NCBI RefSeq assembly: GCF_000003815.2
Contig: NC_049982.1
Location: forward strand, 1,624,001-1,688,000
Direction of reading: 5' to 3'
DNA length: 64,000 nucleotides
DNA from: Branchiostoma floridae
Lineage: Eukaryota > Chordata > Leptocardii > Amphioxiformes > Branchiostomatidae
The position numbers were made by a program, and so were the translations under genes. The notes below the pieces were generated by a model, which was not told where the DNA came from, ran no database searches, and worked only from the letters and a program-made list of their open reading frames with translations. Below are positions 1-10,999 of this stretch, piece by piece; position 1 is the stretch's first letter; every line of letters begins with the position of its first letter.

Positions 1-645
1 GGACTGGTTGTGCGGGTAGGGGACGTGTGTTACTGGTCCATGACTAGAAACAAACAAACAAACAAACAAACCACCCACCTTGTGTGGCCAAGGCGGTGTG
101 CGTACGTCTGCGGGCGGGCGCCAGTACTGGTTGTGCGGGTAGGGGACGTGTGTTACTGGTCCATGATTACAAACAAACAAACAAACAAACAAACAAACCA
201 CCTTGTGTGGCCAAGGCGGTGTGCGTACGTCTGCGGGCGGGCGCCAGTACTGGTTGTGTGGGTAGGGCACGTGTGTTACCGGTCCATGATTAGAAACAAA
301 CAAACAAACAAACCACCCACCTTGTGCGGCCAGGGCGGTGTGCACACGTCTGCGGGCGGGCGCCAGGACTGGTTGTGTGGGTAGGGGACGTGTTACCGGT
401 CCATGATTAGAAACAAACAAACAAACAAACAAACAAACCACCCACCTTGTGCGGCCAGGGCGGTGTGCGCACGTCAGCGGGCGGGCGCCAAGACTGGTTG
501 TGCGGGTAGGGGACGTGTGTTACCGGTCCATGATTAGAAACAAACAAACAAACAAACCACCCACCTTGTGCGGCCAGGGCGGTGTGCGCACGTCAGCGGG
601 TGGGCGCCAGGACTGGTTGTGCGGGTAGGGGACGTGTGTGCGCGC
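1..645. repeat. Tandem array of ~120-bp units carrying a partial exon and splice donor
   Basis: About five and a half tandem copies of a 115-125 bp unit, each with a CAAA microsatellite and the stretch GTGYGGCCARGGCGGTGTG. Read on the minus strand, each unit holds codons for WRPPADVRTPPWPHK followed directly by GTGGGT, a good donor. This matches WRPPAQVYTPPWPHH in the exon at 1203-1367 of the same strand. The array therefore looks like amplified partial exon plus donor. Long open frames across it come from the repeat and are not taken as genes. Confidence 0.85.
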
Positions 646-1202
646 CTTCTCACGACGCTCCTTCTTCACGAATTCTGGAATAGATCGCCAAACGATCAAT
701 TAAACTACACTGAACTCGAGTATTGGATGGTGGTTCCGAGAAGTCTAACACCTAACCTCTAAATCTAAAAAAAAAAAAATACGTATTTAGCTTGGCATCC
801 AAACCTATTATAGCTGCCAGGTCTCTTCGTCATTGTCGCGATATTTGTATAAAACTTAAAAGAGCAAAGAGACTCGGCAACTACAATATGTTTGGAGGAC
901 ACAGGACTTTGTGGAAATCTTGGTGTCACCCCTCTACAGAGGATGACCTGAGCTGAACTGAATCAGGCTAGATGAATCAAATCAATAGTAAAAACGGTGG
1001 CTTTTTACGTCCCTGACATTCATCCGATTTCGATTTTGTACTCAGACGGGCGAATAGGAGTTTGCTGATGGATAGGCTATTTTTTCACTTTTCTGAAAGG
1101 TGGCTATGTGTAAAACGATTTTACTACCAATACAACAAAGAATGAGTTGACTAAAGGTGCCATTTGATAGTATTTTCTTGATAAAATCCATGCTAACCCT
1201 AC

Positions 1203-1367
1203 CTGGGGTCGGGTACATGGCTTCGAAAGGGATGAGCGGGTCCCCGTCCTTGTAGGGGATGTGGTGAGGCCAGGGCGGAGTGTAGACCTGAGCCGGCGGT
1301 CTCCAGGCCCCTGAGTGCCGAGCTTCCACCAGCTTCAGTCCGCTCTCTGAGCCGGGCAGGGAACGTC
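1203..1367 (-). CDS. Exon of the left coiled-coil gene (TPPWPHH segment)
   Basis: 165 nt, phase 1 at both ends; acceptor ACTCAG, donor CCAG|GTAGGG. It encodes 54 residues including SGAWRPPAQVYTPPWPHHI. This is the apparent source of the partial-exon units in the array at 1-645. Confidence 0.75.
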
Positions 1368-4300
1368 CTGAGTACGGAAAGGTTTTGTTTTGTTAGAGTG
1401 TGTAGGGAATGCGCTGGTCGTCACGGTCACTTCCGATTCTCCAATCTAGTATCCTGTAACATGTACCACCCATGCCATACAACCATTCACCAAGACAAAC
1501 ACCGAAAATAATACCTTTTTACAGAGGATATAAAGTCTAAATTATACAAAAGATCTTGACAATCTTTTGACTCTAGCTAGTGTAAAAAGCCGCTAGGGGG
1601 GCTCACACAAACACCTCTTACTCTCTGCCCCAACAGCTATCTACCTTTCAACATATCACGACCATAGCATATCCGGAACCTCAAGCTCCGCTGTAAAACC
1701 ATAACAAGCTGCTAGGTGGGCCAAATTCTAGTCATTTTGAGGTCATATCAAGACCTACTTACGTAGTAAAAAATACTAAGACAACCTACCACAAACATAC
1801 ATACGAGGGGGGTTCAATAAGTTCTTGGCCTCACCAAGAAATAACAAGCACAACTCAGATTTTCAGGCACAACTTCATAGTATGAAGTCTTCTATTAATA
1901 TCCTCCAAATTACAAATCATTGGAGTCATTACTTTCCAGGCATTCGTTTTTTTCTAATTAGAAGGTAAGTGGCGAGAAAAAGAAGGGTGAAGTGTGATCA
2001 GACAATTTGACCTCACACCTCAGGTTGCAGATCAATTGTCCACCTTTTTTTTCGTTATCCCTTACCTAACGTTACTGGGTGTCGCCTGCAACATGATGAT
2101 CACAATAATTTGAATTTTGGTACACATTTATATAAGACTTTATACATGTACGTGGGGTTATCAATAAGTCCCCGACTTTACCGAGAAAAAAGAAGCACAG
2201 CTCAGATTTCGAAGCATAGATGTCAAGTATAAAGTCTTATATAAATATGTACCAAAATTCAAATTGTTGTGATCATTACTTTGCAGGCGACACCCAGTAA
2301 CGTTAGGTGAGGGAGAAGGAAAAAAACGTGGACAATTGACCTGACCTGAGTGTGTGGGTCAATTTGCGCTGCTGGAAGTTAGAAACCCAATTCTTTTTGC
2401 TTGAAATAGGAAGAGAATCATTATCAAACATTTTGACAACGTCTTTTGTTAATTTATGGCATGGGAAACTAGACCCACACATGTCTGATCACAATTCACA
2501 CAACTTTTTTCTCGCCACTTACCTTCTAATTTAGGAAAAACGAATGCCTGGAAAGTAATGACTCCAATGATTTGAAATTTGGAGGATATTGATAAAAGAC
2601 TTCATACTATGAAGTTGTGCCTGAAAATCTGAGTTGTGCTTGTTATTTCTTGGTGAGGCCAAGAACTTATTGAACCCCCCTCGTACACATAGACGTACAT
2701 ACATTCATACATACATACATACAAAAATCGCTACCTAAAACAAACCTTTCTTAGTGAAGGTAACATTAGTAATGAGGAGTGCCTTACTCTGCTTGTTGAT
2801 GTCGTGCATCTTCTGTAGCGCGGCGTGCGCCAACTGTGGCAGCCTGATGACGTCATCAGCACTGTCCTTCTTCTTCTCCCGCCGTTTCTTCTGCAGCTCC
2901 TCCTTCTCCTGCTGCTTCCGCTGATGCTCCTTCTTACGCAGGTTTTCTGGGGGAGGAGAACGTCTTAAGGATACGTCTCTAGAACTTACAGAAGAGCTAT
3001 TCTTCAGATGGTCGTGACAAGGAAGACAGACGCTATTTACAGTATTTACAGGTTCAATGTCCTAGGAAATTCCCCTAGGTCAAAAAGACTTTAACACTGA
3101 ACCACAGCTTAACGCATTGTCCCAGCAAAGACTGTAAATTTTACAGGTAGAGCCCATATCAGGCAGGTGTGGGCGCTAACCACTGGACTACCTTACACAT
3201 TTGTACTGAGACATTCAGCTGTCACAGGATATAAAGGCAAATACCTGTTCAGCTTTTACATAAAATTAGTATGGTCATGATATTTGTTTGTTTTTCCTTT
3301 TTTTTTTCTTTTGCTTTCGTTTTTTTTTGCCTTTTTTATTTTCTTCTTATGCGCCATCCTTTTCTTCCTTTAATCATTATCTTGCAAGAGAAAAGCTTTA
3401 ACACTACTTTCTTGCCTACCCCATAATCATTACACGTTTGCCCAGCGAATGCGTACTCACCTTGATAGAGCTCAGGTAACGTCTTGAAGTCTAATGAAGG
3501 ATAAGACGTCTTCCGTTTAGGCTTCTGTGGAGGCGGCGGTTTCTTGGGAACGTCTGGAAGTTGCGTCTTGGCGGGCTGGACGCCTCGACCTTTGTACCCG
3601 GGGTCACCTAAAGGAGGGGCAGTAAACTTTTAGAGAGGAGATGGTGCCGTTTTATGGCCTAAACGTTCGCCATGCTGGTGCTCAAAGTTTGTTACCATGC
3701 TCCCTAACCACTAACCCTGACCCCTAACCCTAACCCTAACCCTAACCCTAACCATGCTCCCTAACTCCCGACCCCAATGAAAACATACCGTGTGGAATTT
3801 CGGCAGCACCCGTTGATTAAGTTCTGATAGCTAGCTTATTCTCTTACTCTACCGTGTCCTCTACCCCTGACCCTATAAACCCTAACCCTAACCCTTACCA
3901 TGACAGCTAACAAGAACCCTAACCCCGAACCCTAGCCCTACTGAACCCCGAACCATAACCCTAACCCTAACCCTAACACCAACCCCAGCCCCAGCCCCAA
4001 CCCTAAGTCCCCCTAACCCAAATCCCTACACTAACCCTGACGGCTAACCTGTGAACTTTCTGCCGAACTTGTTGAGGGAGTTTCTGATGGCCAGTTCCTT
4101 CTCATACCGTAACCTTGGCCTCTAACCTTAAATCTAACCCTAACCCTAACCCTGACTCCTAACCCTAACCCTAACCCTAACCCTAACTCCAACCCCTAAC
4201 TCTTTGAGGTCTCAAAGTCTCAATCCTAATCCTTTGAATAAAAAAAAAAGTTTAAAGAAACAAAAACCTGACGGCTAACCTGTGAACTTCCTGCCGAACT

Positions 4301-4467
4301 TGTTGAGGGAGTTCCTGATGGCCAGTTCCTTCTCGTAGGACGGCCGGAGTTTCCGGAAGTCCGCCTGCTGCATGAACGGTGCATCCTGGGGAGGGCCTGC
4401 TGGCAGCACCTGCACTTCGTACTTACTCCGCCGGAGGTCGCCCTTAGGCTGGGGGTGATCGGGAGGG
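1203..4467 (-). CDS. Unrecognised lysine/proline-rich coiled-coil protein, four internal exons (partial gene)
   Basis: Four exons read right to left at 4280-4467, 3461-3607, 2788-2946 and 1203-1367. All have AG acceptors and GT donors, and the three introns between them are phase 1, so the reading frame runs through about 219 codons. In order: a basic segment ending in KFGRKFTG; a proline/lysine-rich segment (KKPPPPQKPKRK) with SYPSLDFKTLPELYQ; a highly charged helix (about 30 residues of E/K/Q/R, likely coiled coil) followed by VIRLPQLAHAALQKMHDINKQ; and a segment with TPPWPHHIPYKDGDPL and a PFEAMYPTPG end. I do not recognise the family and assign no function. The start codon lies right of 4467, possibly near the GC-rich block at 5800-6230, and the 3' end lies left of the window. 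Confidence 0.75.
1804..2683. mobile_element. Composite mariner/Tc-like MITE, nested foldback with TA flanks
   Basis: Outer inverted repeats of about 180 bp (from 1804 and to 2683) begin CGAGGGGGGTTCAATAAGTT and are flanked by TA on both sides. Inside, 2034-2143 is inverted relative to 2228-2338. A diverged second terminus lies at 2149-2230 (ACGTGGGGTTATCAATAAGT). No transposase is seen. It lies in an intron of the left gene. Confidence 0.8.
2788..2946 (-). CDS. Exon of the left coiled-coil gene (charged helix)
   Basis: 159 nt, phase 1 at both ends, donor CAGA|GTAAGG. Residues alternate K/E/Q/R (ENLRKKEHQRKQQEKEELQ and onward), typical of a single long charged helix or coiled coil, ending in LAHAALQKMHDINKQ. 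Confidence 0.75.
3461..3607 (-). CDS. Exon of the left coiled-coil gene (proline/lysine-rich)
   Basis: 147 nt, phase 1 at both ends, with donor CAAG|GTGAGT. It encodes DPGYKGRGVQPAKTQLP, then a KKPPPPQKPKRK run and PSLDFKTLPELYQ. Low-complexity composition suggests a disordered linker. Confidence 0.75.
3705..4207. repeat. Interstitial telomere-like (CCCTAA)n blocks
   Basis: At least four blocks of CCCTAA hexamers (TTAGGG on the other strand) with variants such as CCCTGA and CCCCAA, around 3714-3766, 3868-3980 and 4130-4195. They alternate with degraded copies of the edge of the exon at 4280-4467. Both neighbouring exons are intact, so this is an intronic repeat and not a chromosome end. Confidence 0.85.
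4039..4104 (-). repeat. Copy of exon 3' edge and donor of the 4280-4467 exon
   Basis: About 65 bp nearly identical to the 3' end of that exon, including its AG|GTTAGCCGTC donor. A more diverged copy is seen at 3787-3843. Both lie in the following intron. Confidence 0.8.
4280..4467 (-). CDS. Exon of the left coiled-coil gene (basic segment)
   Basis: Acceptor CCAACAG at 4468 and donor ACAG|GTTAGC at 4279. Enters in phase 2 and leaves in phase 1. It encodes a 62-residue stretch with DHPQPKGDLRRSKYEVQVLP and KLRPSYEKELAIRNSLNKFG. The last ~65 bp plus the donor reappear at 4039-4104 in the downstream intron. Confidence 0.75.
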
Positions 4468-5149
4468 CTGTTGGAAACGGGGAAAGTTAAATATGATTGA
4501 CATTTATGAAAACAACGAATGATGCAGCGGACCTCATCCCACCAAATATATCTCGCAGTGATTCTTGGTAGGCAAATATAAGAGACATCTTTTTTTCGCT
4601 TCCAATATGACTATATGGCCTCCAACAGACCTTTCCACGGGTGTATCGATCGTAGAATTCGGCTACAAAGACCGAAGCGGGAAGTCATAAGCGGGAATGT
4701 TACATGTCATCCTCCGAAGCTAACTGTACTCCTCCGGAATCTATCACTTTAGGAATTCCGAAAAAATTCCACTACTTTTTTTACCAACATGTAAACCTGG
4801 GTAAATGCTGCTGAGCTACGGCATACAGTCATTGCTAGCTCCTATAAACATAGGTGAACCGTGCCATGATACCAGGGCACTTGACCAGAGGAACATGTAA
4901 CATTGATAGTAAACAAAGTGGGTGGGTACAACACACGAGTGGCTGCGCTTAGCCCTACTCGGGTTTCTACTGCCGCGACAATATGTACGTAACAATATAC
5001 CTGAAAATCAGTCTGGTAAGCCTCACAATCATATCCCGCGTTTCATGATAATCCAGGCGTGCTGGTTGCGCAATTGCACGGAAGGACATAACTATCTTCC
5101 TCCATCCTTCCCTATCCTCCATATTCCGCGTTTATAGGCAAACAATCAG

Positions 5150-5262
5150 TAGCCTGAGTACCATCCGTATTCTACCGGGGCTGCTTACACTCGCTACCCC
5201 TAAAACATTTTAGGGAAGTGAGTGTAAGGAGCCCCGGTAGAAATAGGATGGTACCCAGGCTA
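5150..5262. mobile_element. Foldback MITE with 9-bp target duplication
   Basis: Near-perfect inverted repeat with arms of about 52 bp starting TAGCCTGAGTACCATCC and ending GGATGGTACCCAGGCTA. It is flanked by the direct repeat AACAATCAG (5141-5149 and 5263-5271), which marks a clean insertion. No coding capacity. Confidence 0.85.
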
Positions 5263-5799
5263 AACAATCAGAGGGCTTTTACGTTTTAAATAGCACAACC
5301 TGTTTCTGCCCATACGTCTATCTTAAAGTACAACGAAGGTAATCCTCGTCAAAATTTTGAATATCTCGCTCGTAGCTTACATGGGGATATCCACCCTCAT
5401 AGCTGTGGTCACAGTTCATCCTTGTTTTTTTTCTCACCGCTTAACTTTTGATTTTGAAAAGAACGTGGACTGGAAAGTGATGACGTGATTTTTTCGCCGG
5501 GAGTTTTTCCCCTGTAGGTTGCCCTGTTTCATAACATCTAAGTCTCTCCATGCATGCTCGTATCGAGTTAGCTAGCAGGGAGTATGAATAACGCGACAAA
5601 CTAACTTGAGTGCCTCCCACGCCAGCGTCTTGTCCCAACAACTACTGGTATAGGAATATGAATATGAAGGAGGAATGTTTGAAAGACAGCTCAGCCCAAA
5701 CAGCTACAAGTCTTAGAAGAAACCCACCTGCCTTATTCCGAAAGTGGCCAGGGTTACAATGGTTATAATATTGAAGCTCCAATATTGACCACAATGAGT

Positions 5800-6230
5800 G
5801 AGAGCGTACTGCGAACGTCTAGCTACAACTGTTTTGGAATAGAAAGGACAGGGGAGGGCACACGGCTGCGGACCCACATCTCCTACTCCGAAATGATACC
5901 GACATTGATACAAACAGCACCCAAAGTCCCACCTTGCCAGACCGTAGTCCACGCGCCTCACGCCAAACAAGAAACCTTCCAGAAACGACCACTGGAACAC
6001 CTCCCCGAAATTCATTCTTCCTCAAGGCGGCGCGTCCTTTTCTTAAAGAGTTTTGTGGGCGCGTTGCTAGCCAGGCGGCCAGGTTTGTTATTATAGAAGC
6101 GCCTTCATGTTTTGTACACCTGCGGTGTTTGTGCGACTTTGTCAACACGGCGGCGCTCAGGTCGGTGTTACCGGAAATCCTCCGGGTTGGGCCGCCGGCC
6201 AGGGCAGCTACAACACGGTGGTGAAGTTCC
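5800..6230 (-). promoter_or_regulatory. GC-rich block, candidate promoter of the left gene
   Basis: CpG-rich, non-repetitive stretch upstream of the minus-strand exons, with an ETS-type ACCGGAAAT at 6170-6178. No start codon exon could be tied to it, so this is a guess from composition and position. Overlapping open frames on both strands are products of GC content. Confidence 0.25.
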
Positions 6231-6299
6231 GCTTTGTGCCGAATTTTACGATCCGTACCCCCGAAGGAAGGCCTTGTGGAAGCTAATGGTTAGTGGTAT

Positions 6300-8980
6300 T
6301 ATGTACCATGTACTCTAAGCACTGATTAGTAAAAACTTCAGTTTACTATATCTTGCAAACCTGGGAAACCACCTGTAAACGCTTATTCCACGGTCACGCT
6401 GTGACCGCCAGACGACCGAATTTGTCAGATCGCTCAACAAATGTGCATGGATAAAGAACGATTCTAAACGTTTGTCGTATTTTGTTGTCTTTTAAATAAT
6501 ACTTTTACATCTTACTCAAGCTATTGATACCATATTCTAATTGTGGAATCAAGAGCTCGAGTCACACATTTCCGATTTGCTCAGCGTCTGCCGTCTACTG
6601 GGGTGCCTAAGTGTTTATGCAACATTTTCGAAATACACACGATTGATACATGCGATACTATCAGTAAATCTCGTATGAATTCCGTGACATTCGTATGAAT
6701 AATCAGAAACCTCAAATGTTGAATAATTCCGGAAACAGGACCTCAAATTTCACAGTTTTAATCAATATGTCTGCCAGGTATTAATATCTCACACCAGGAA
6801 GGGCCTCTTCTATATTTCCGACAATTGTAGTTGTATAATAATATTGTCCATCTCTTTAGATACGTAGTAGCAATCGAGAAATAGCAAATAATCAGCCAAA
6901 ATCCTGACGTCCAAGGAGTCTATGACGGAAACCAGGGAAGAGGTCAACACGGCTGTATGGTAAGCTCGGGATTAAGGGCCTTTGCTTTGTTCACTTATTT
7001 TGACTCCTTTGTCGCTCCGATAAAATTGTTATTGTAATCCTGTTAGCGCGGCCTGGAAGGCTCTGGCCCATACTCAACCTCTTTTCCCACTGTAAAATGA
7101 TAGCATCATGTAGACTAACTAGGGTCTAACTCCACAGCTGAATCTGAAAGATACACACGCTACACTGTATCGCTAACGTTATACTCTCAAAGCAGAGGTC
7201 GAATCGCGTAGATATAGTACTGTAATTCTTGCGTCTGGAAATTATAGCATTTTGGGGAAAATGGAGTAACTCGCGTCACTTAATTTTAGCCGTGTGAAGG
7301 AGGCGCTAAATTTTCAGTCGGATCACTCGGATGTGTGAAAAAAAATTGTCGGAAATATTACACAGCTAAGAGGAGCGGCTGTGTAATTTTTCCGACTACT
7401 ACTATATCTACGCGACTCAACCTCTGCTTGGAGAGTACTAACGTTATTCTGTAGTGTTGACATACGTTGTTTGTTGTTCTACACGCTCAGCACCCTGTCC
7501 AAATAAATACGCCGTATTTCTTTATACAGTCAAACTAGTACGCGTACAGTCTGGAACAAGCGTCTGTATCTTTTCAAAGTCTGTCAGCGCGTGATCGTCG
7601 TAAACTGAGGACACGAAGTCTTCGTAAAACCGTGTCTAGCTTTGATTCAGATGTCTTGTAATGGAAAAGGTTATCTTTAAGGCGTTTGTCGGTGGTGGTG
7701 GTTGGTTCTGTTACTGGTTTCTTGATAATCTACTTGAACACAAAATGCTACACTACCTAGAACGAATTTGGCCACACCGAAAGAAAATCCATCTAATTTT
7801 ATCCCCGTCTTCAGGAGTCGAGAAAAATATGTCTTGACTTAAGTCATAGCCTTGTATACCCCTGTCACAGTATGTAAGATCGACAGGGGTTTGCTCGTAT
7901 TTTCCACCTGAAAAACATCGCTATCACATATAAGACATACTTTGTATCTTGTACGATTGTAGTGCAATAAAGTTATTATCATAAGCGAGGCTCGGGCGAC
8001 CGCCGCAGAATCGTCGTCCGATCGATTTTCGCCAAATGTGACAGGGGTAGTACGACAGTACATGGAATCACATTCAGGTTTTTGTCTACAAATTCAGTTG
8101 GCAAAATAAGATATATCTCATCATGCAGAATCTACAGAAGAAGCTGTTTCTTACCTTTTAGCGTCTTTGGGTGGCACGTAGAAGAAATCTCCGAGAAACG
8201 TCCGGTTAAACTTGGTGTTAGGATACATCGCTGGGACAAGAGATTCTCACTCAATCTACAAATCTGTACCTTGCGGATGCCCCGGAAATAAAATATCTAT
8301 CGGAATATTTTAAGGTGACGGATAGTAGTGATTATTCTGAAGGGTTGTCCGCCAAAGGTGTCAACTGCACGCCACAGCTCTACGACCTTTGCTCGACACT
8401 TCAGACGATCAGAACCCGTGTACTAGTATGAGGACAGGTTTGCCGCTGCTTGTGTATAAACATGGCAGTCCTGCATGGTGAGATCCTCATGTACGGGTGT
8501 AAAACCACTGCAGTGCTACAGGCTACCGCTTATGTCCGCGGGAAAATCAGCACCACACGCGCTACCCTGCAGTTCTCATATAGTGATGTGTGTGGTTTGA
8601 TCATGTGCACAACTGCTGGGAGTGGGCCCGAGGTTGGAAGGTTGTTGATATGTATACAAACGGTATAGACGATGGTTGTGTTCTCCTGATTACAACACAA
8701 ACAAAAGCGACTCGACGTTAACAATGGCGGACAGACGTGATGTGCGTAAGCCACACCCGCCCCAAGGTGCCCGGTTCCTGAAGTAAATGCTGCCGTAAGA
8801 AAGGGCGCGAAACTCGAGACGGTCCGGAGGTGTGTCTGTCGTGGGCGGTGATTGGTCTAACCTTGCGGAGCGTCACATCACCATGGAGATGGCGTCACGT
8901 CCCCATGGCGACGCCGGTCCCCTGATGCAGCGTGTTTTATACCTGCGGCCATGCATGTCTACCGGGAAATATCTCAGGAT
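6300..8980. other. Intergenic stretch, no gene recognised
   Basis: AT-rich sequence with short open frames that show no family resemblance, codon bias or splice context. Apart from the foldback element at 7171-7455 nothing is supported. Confidence 0.6.
7171..7455. mobile_element. Foldback element (TIR ...CTCTGCTTGGAGAG)
   Basis: Arms 7171-7225 and 7398-7455 are inverted relative to each other (TAACGTTATACTCTCAAAGC versus GCTTGGAGAGTACTAACGTT). Related single ends occur at about 36030 and 61083 (CCTGACCTCTGCTTGGAGAG), so this is a dispersed family. No coding capacity. Confidence 0.7.
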
Positions 8981-8984
8981 CGGG

Positions 8985-9065
8985 TTGATTATAGCGCGGG
9001 TGGTCGACTGCTTAACAACCCAGCTTTTGGACCAGAGGGTTAGGAGTTCGATTCCCGGTCTATTG
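8985..9065 (+). repeat. tRNA-like sequence, possible SINE head
   Basis: Contains GGTTAGGAGTTCGATTCCCG, close to a tRNA B box and T-loop, preceded by a GCGCGGGTGGTCGACTGCTT stretch resembling a D arm. I could not fold a convincing acceptor stem, so a working tRNA gene is not claimed. Confidence 0.35.
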
Positions 9066-9318
9066 TCGCTCACATTATTTTTTAATCTTTATAAGGAAGG
9101 ATTTCATTCGTTGGAGCTTGAAGTCAAGTCTTACTCTACTGTTCACCATGTTATGAAACTATAAGAGAAATTGCACACTACACCTCTACATACCGTACAG
9201 AGCGCGTGTCCTATATGTTACCGTTCGTAACTAAGTAAGATGATAGTTTCCTGGTATGTGAAGACGAATAGAGACAATCCGCCCACTCCAGATGCATTTA
9301 TAAGGAATACTAGAATGG

Positions 9319-9560
9319 GTTGTGCTGTGGATTCCAAAACATGGTCATGCAAGTATAGGTAGACCACGCAAAACATGTCTACATCAACTTAGTGAAAATA
9401 CTGGCTGCTCGGCTGAAGATCTGCCCAAGGCTATGAGGATAGGGAAGGATGGAGGGGGAAAGACATGTCCATCCGTGCAACCAGCACGACCGTATGATGA
9501 TGATGAGAATGGGTTGAAATCAAATTCGGCATATGACTTGAGTATCTGACTTCTGTTGGG
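9319..9560 (+). pseudogene. LINE reverse-transcriptase ORF 3'-end remnant
   Basis: The translation carries the C-terminal non-LTR signature GRPRKTCLHQLSENTGCSAE, then DLPKAMRIGKDGG, then a DDD/E-rich end. Known LINE ORF2 proteins often close with GRPR-x-Y-x-Q-L, a DLP-x-AM-x-DR-x-W block and a similar tail. It is 5' truncated, so it is a dead fragment. Confidence 0.6.
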
Positions 9561-10590
9561 GAGGTAAAAGGTGGTAGAAGGAGAGCATTGGGCTCCGCCT
9601 CCCAATACCTAGGCCATGGCCTAGAGACACTGGATCTCACTGGCCCTGCGGCCTATGGGCCTACCTTTAACTCTTAGGAGGGTCTGCATGGGGGGTCCCG
9701 ACAACGATTTACTCTGAATTCCGAAGAACCCCCTTCGTACTACGCTAAATCAAGGAAGGCAATTACGCTAAATTTGGTCGCCTCGCTACGAATTATGTAG
9801 ATAAGACGGTTTTCCTTACCAGTTACGGGAAATAAAAATAGGCTCTCTACGTCTTACAGAAAAGAGCATGCAGACCCTCTCTTAGCCTCTTTGACTTTTA
9901 ACATTCAATATCTTTTGTTTGGTTGACAATTTTCACGTAGAACGATAATGATGTCACAAGAGTGGACTAAGGCAAGTGAGGAAGGATGAAACAGTGTGTC
10001 CAATCTAAGAAACAGAAAAGAATTGTAACTTTAAAGCATTCTCAGTCTTTATTGTGTAAACAAAACAGGTATGAATTTCTAAAAAAAGTCATAGTTCTAA
10101 AGGCATGACAGTACTGTGTTTTTTTATTATTCTTTTTTTAGTCTAGAAAAAGGTCTACTTCCAAGAATAATTATCTACAAATATATCTTAAACAGTAACA
10201 CCAGCTATAGAATTAAACATAACTTTAGTAAAGACTTTAGCTAAATTTGAAGTAAGGCAACTATTATCCATCAAATAACTACATACATGGAAACATCACT
10301 TAATAAACAAATAAACTACATTTGACTGGCACTTGAATAAAGTATATAGATTTCTTTCACGAAATTCACCTTACCAGCAGCGTGGTGACACACTAACACA
10401 CACACTGACAGACAGACAACACACACAGAGAGCTAGCATGACTTGTACATATACAGACAAATAGAGTGCACAAATATGATGCTATCTTTCTCACTAATTA
10501 TAAATGTTCAAAACACTGTTGGTACCCAGCTGGTACCTGCAGGGCTATGATATGTCAAAACACAAAGAGGCTGTCATGGGGGATATGAGC
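9560..10590. other. AT-rich stretch, probable 3' UTR and flank of the CARD gene
   Basis: No coding signal. 10020-10598 lies directly downstream of the minus-strand CARD stop codon and is AT-rich, fitting a 3' untranslated region. No other feature seen. Confidence 0.4.
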
Positions 10591-10598
10591 ACACCCCT

Positions 10599-10886
10599 TC
10601 AGCTGAAGTCAAAGGCATCCTGTCTGACCAGTGGTGGCCGGCAAACCCTCTTGAGAACCGCGCAGAACGTTCCATACGCCCCCGGCCCCTTTCTGTCTAA
10701 GATGTCCAGTAAGAACCTGGCCTGAATCCGCCGAGACGTCTTGGATCGCACCAGATCGCACTCCTCCCGCGTGAGCTCGCCCTCCCGGTACAGGTTCTCT
10801 AGAAACGGGTTCACGTTCCTGATATCCTCTATCAGAGCCTCGCGATTCACCTGAGACATGTCCACCGTGTTGTTGTTCTGCTCCAT
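10599..10886 (-). CDS. CARD-only protein, 95 residues
   Basis: A complete short frame whose middle 75 residues match the caspase-recruitment domain. It starts MSQVNREALIEDIRNVN, then FLENLYREGELTREECDLV (helices 1-3), then RRIQARFLLDILDRKGPGAY and TFCAVLKR (helices 4-6). The RGP/KGP turn followed by a-x-F-x-x-F/L-x-x-x-L is typical of CARDs in caspases and CRADD-like adaptors. CARDs pair with other CARDs in apoptosis and innate-immune complexes in the cytosol. No partner domain is joined here, so it could be a regulator of the CARD-only type. An in-frame TGA lies 13 codons upstream of the ATG. A possible acceptor (GTACAG) sits about 20 nt before the ATG, so the start exon may follow a 5' UTR intron. 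The specific orthologue is not known. Confidence 0.8.
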   Translation of the reverse strand: MEQNNNTVDMSQVNREALIEDIRNVNPFLENLYREGELTREECDLVRSKTSRRIQARFLLDILDRKGPGAYGTFCAVLKRVCRPPLVRQDAFDFS

Positions 10887-10999
10887 TCCAATAGGAGGCG
10901 TTGCTGTACGGCAGTGTCAAGTGGGAATACCTAGTAATGGGGCATGTAAAGAACAGTATCATCGCGGTGATTATGGTGTAATTCTACAGCAGTGTGACT

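Noticed and set aside
10-384. 124-residue frame at the left edge
   Set aside because: Translation of a tandem repeat; the meaningful reading is on the minus strand.
3705-4207. Chromosome end
   Set aside because: Telomere-like blocks are short, degenerate and lie between intact exons of one gene.
5713-6318. Overlapping open frames of 96-109 residues on both strands
   Set aside because: Several frames are open at once in a GC-rich stretch, with no splice context or motif; better explained by composition.
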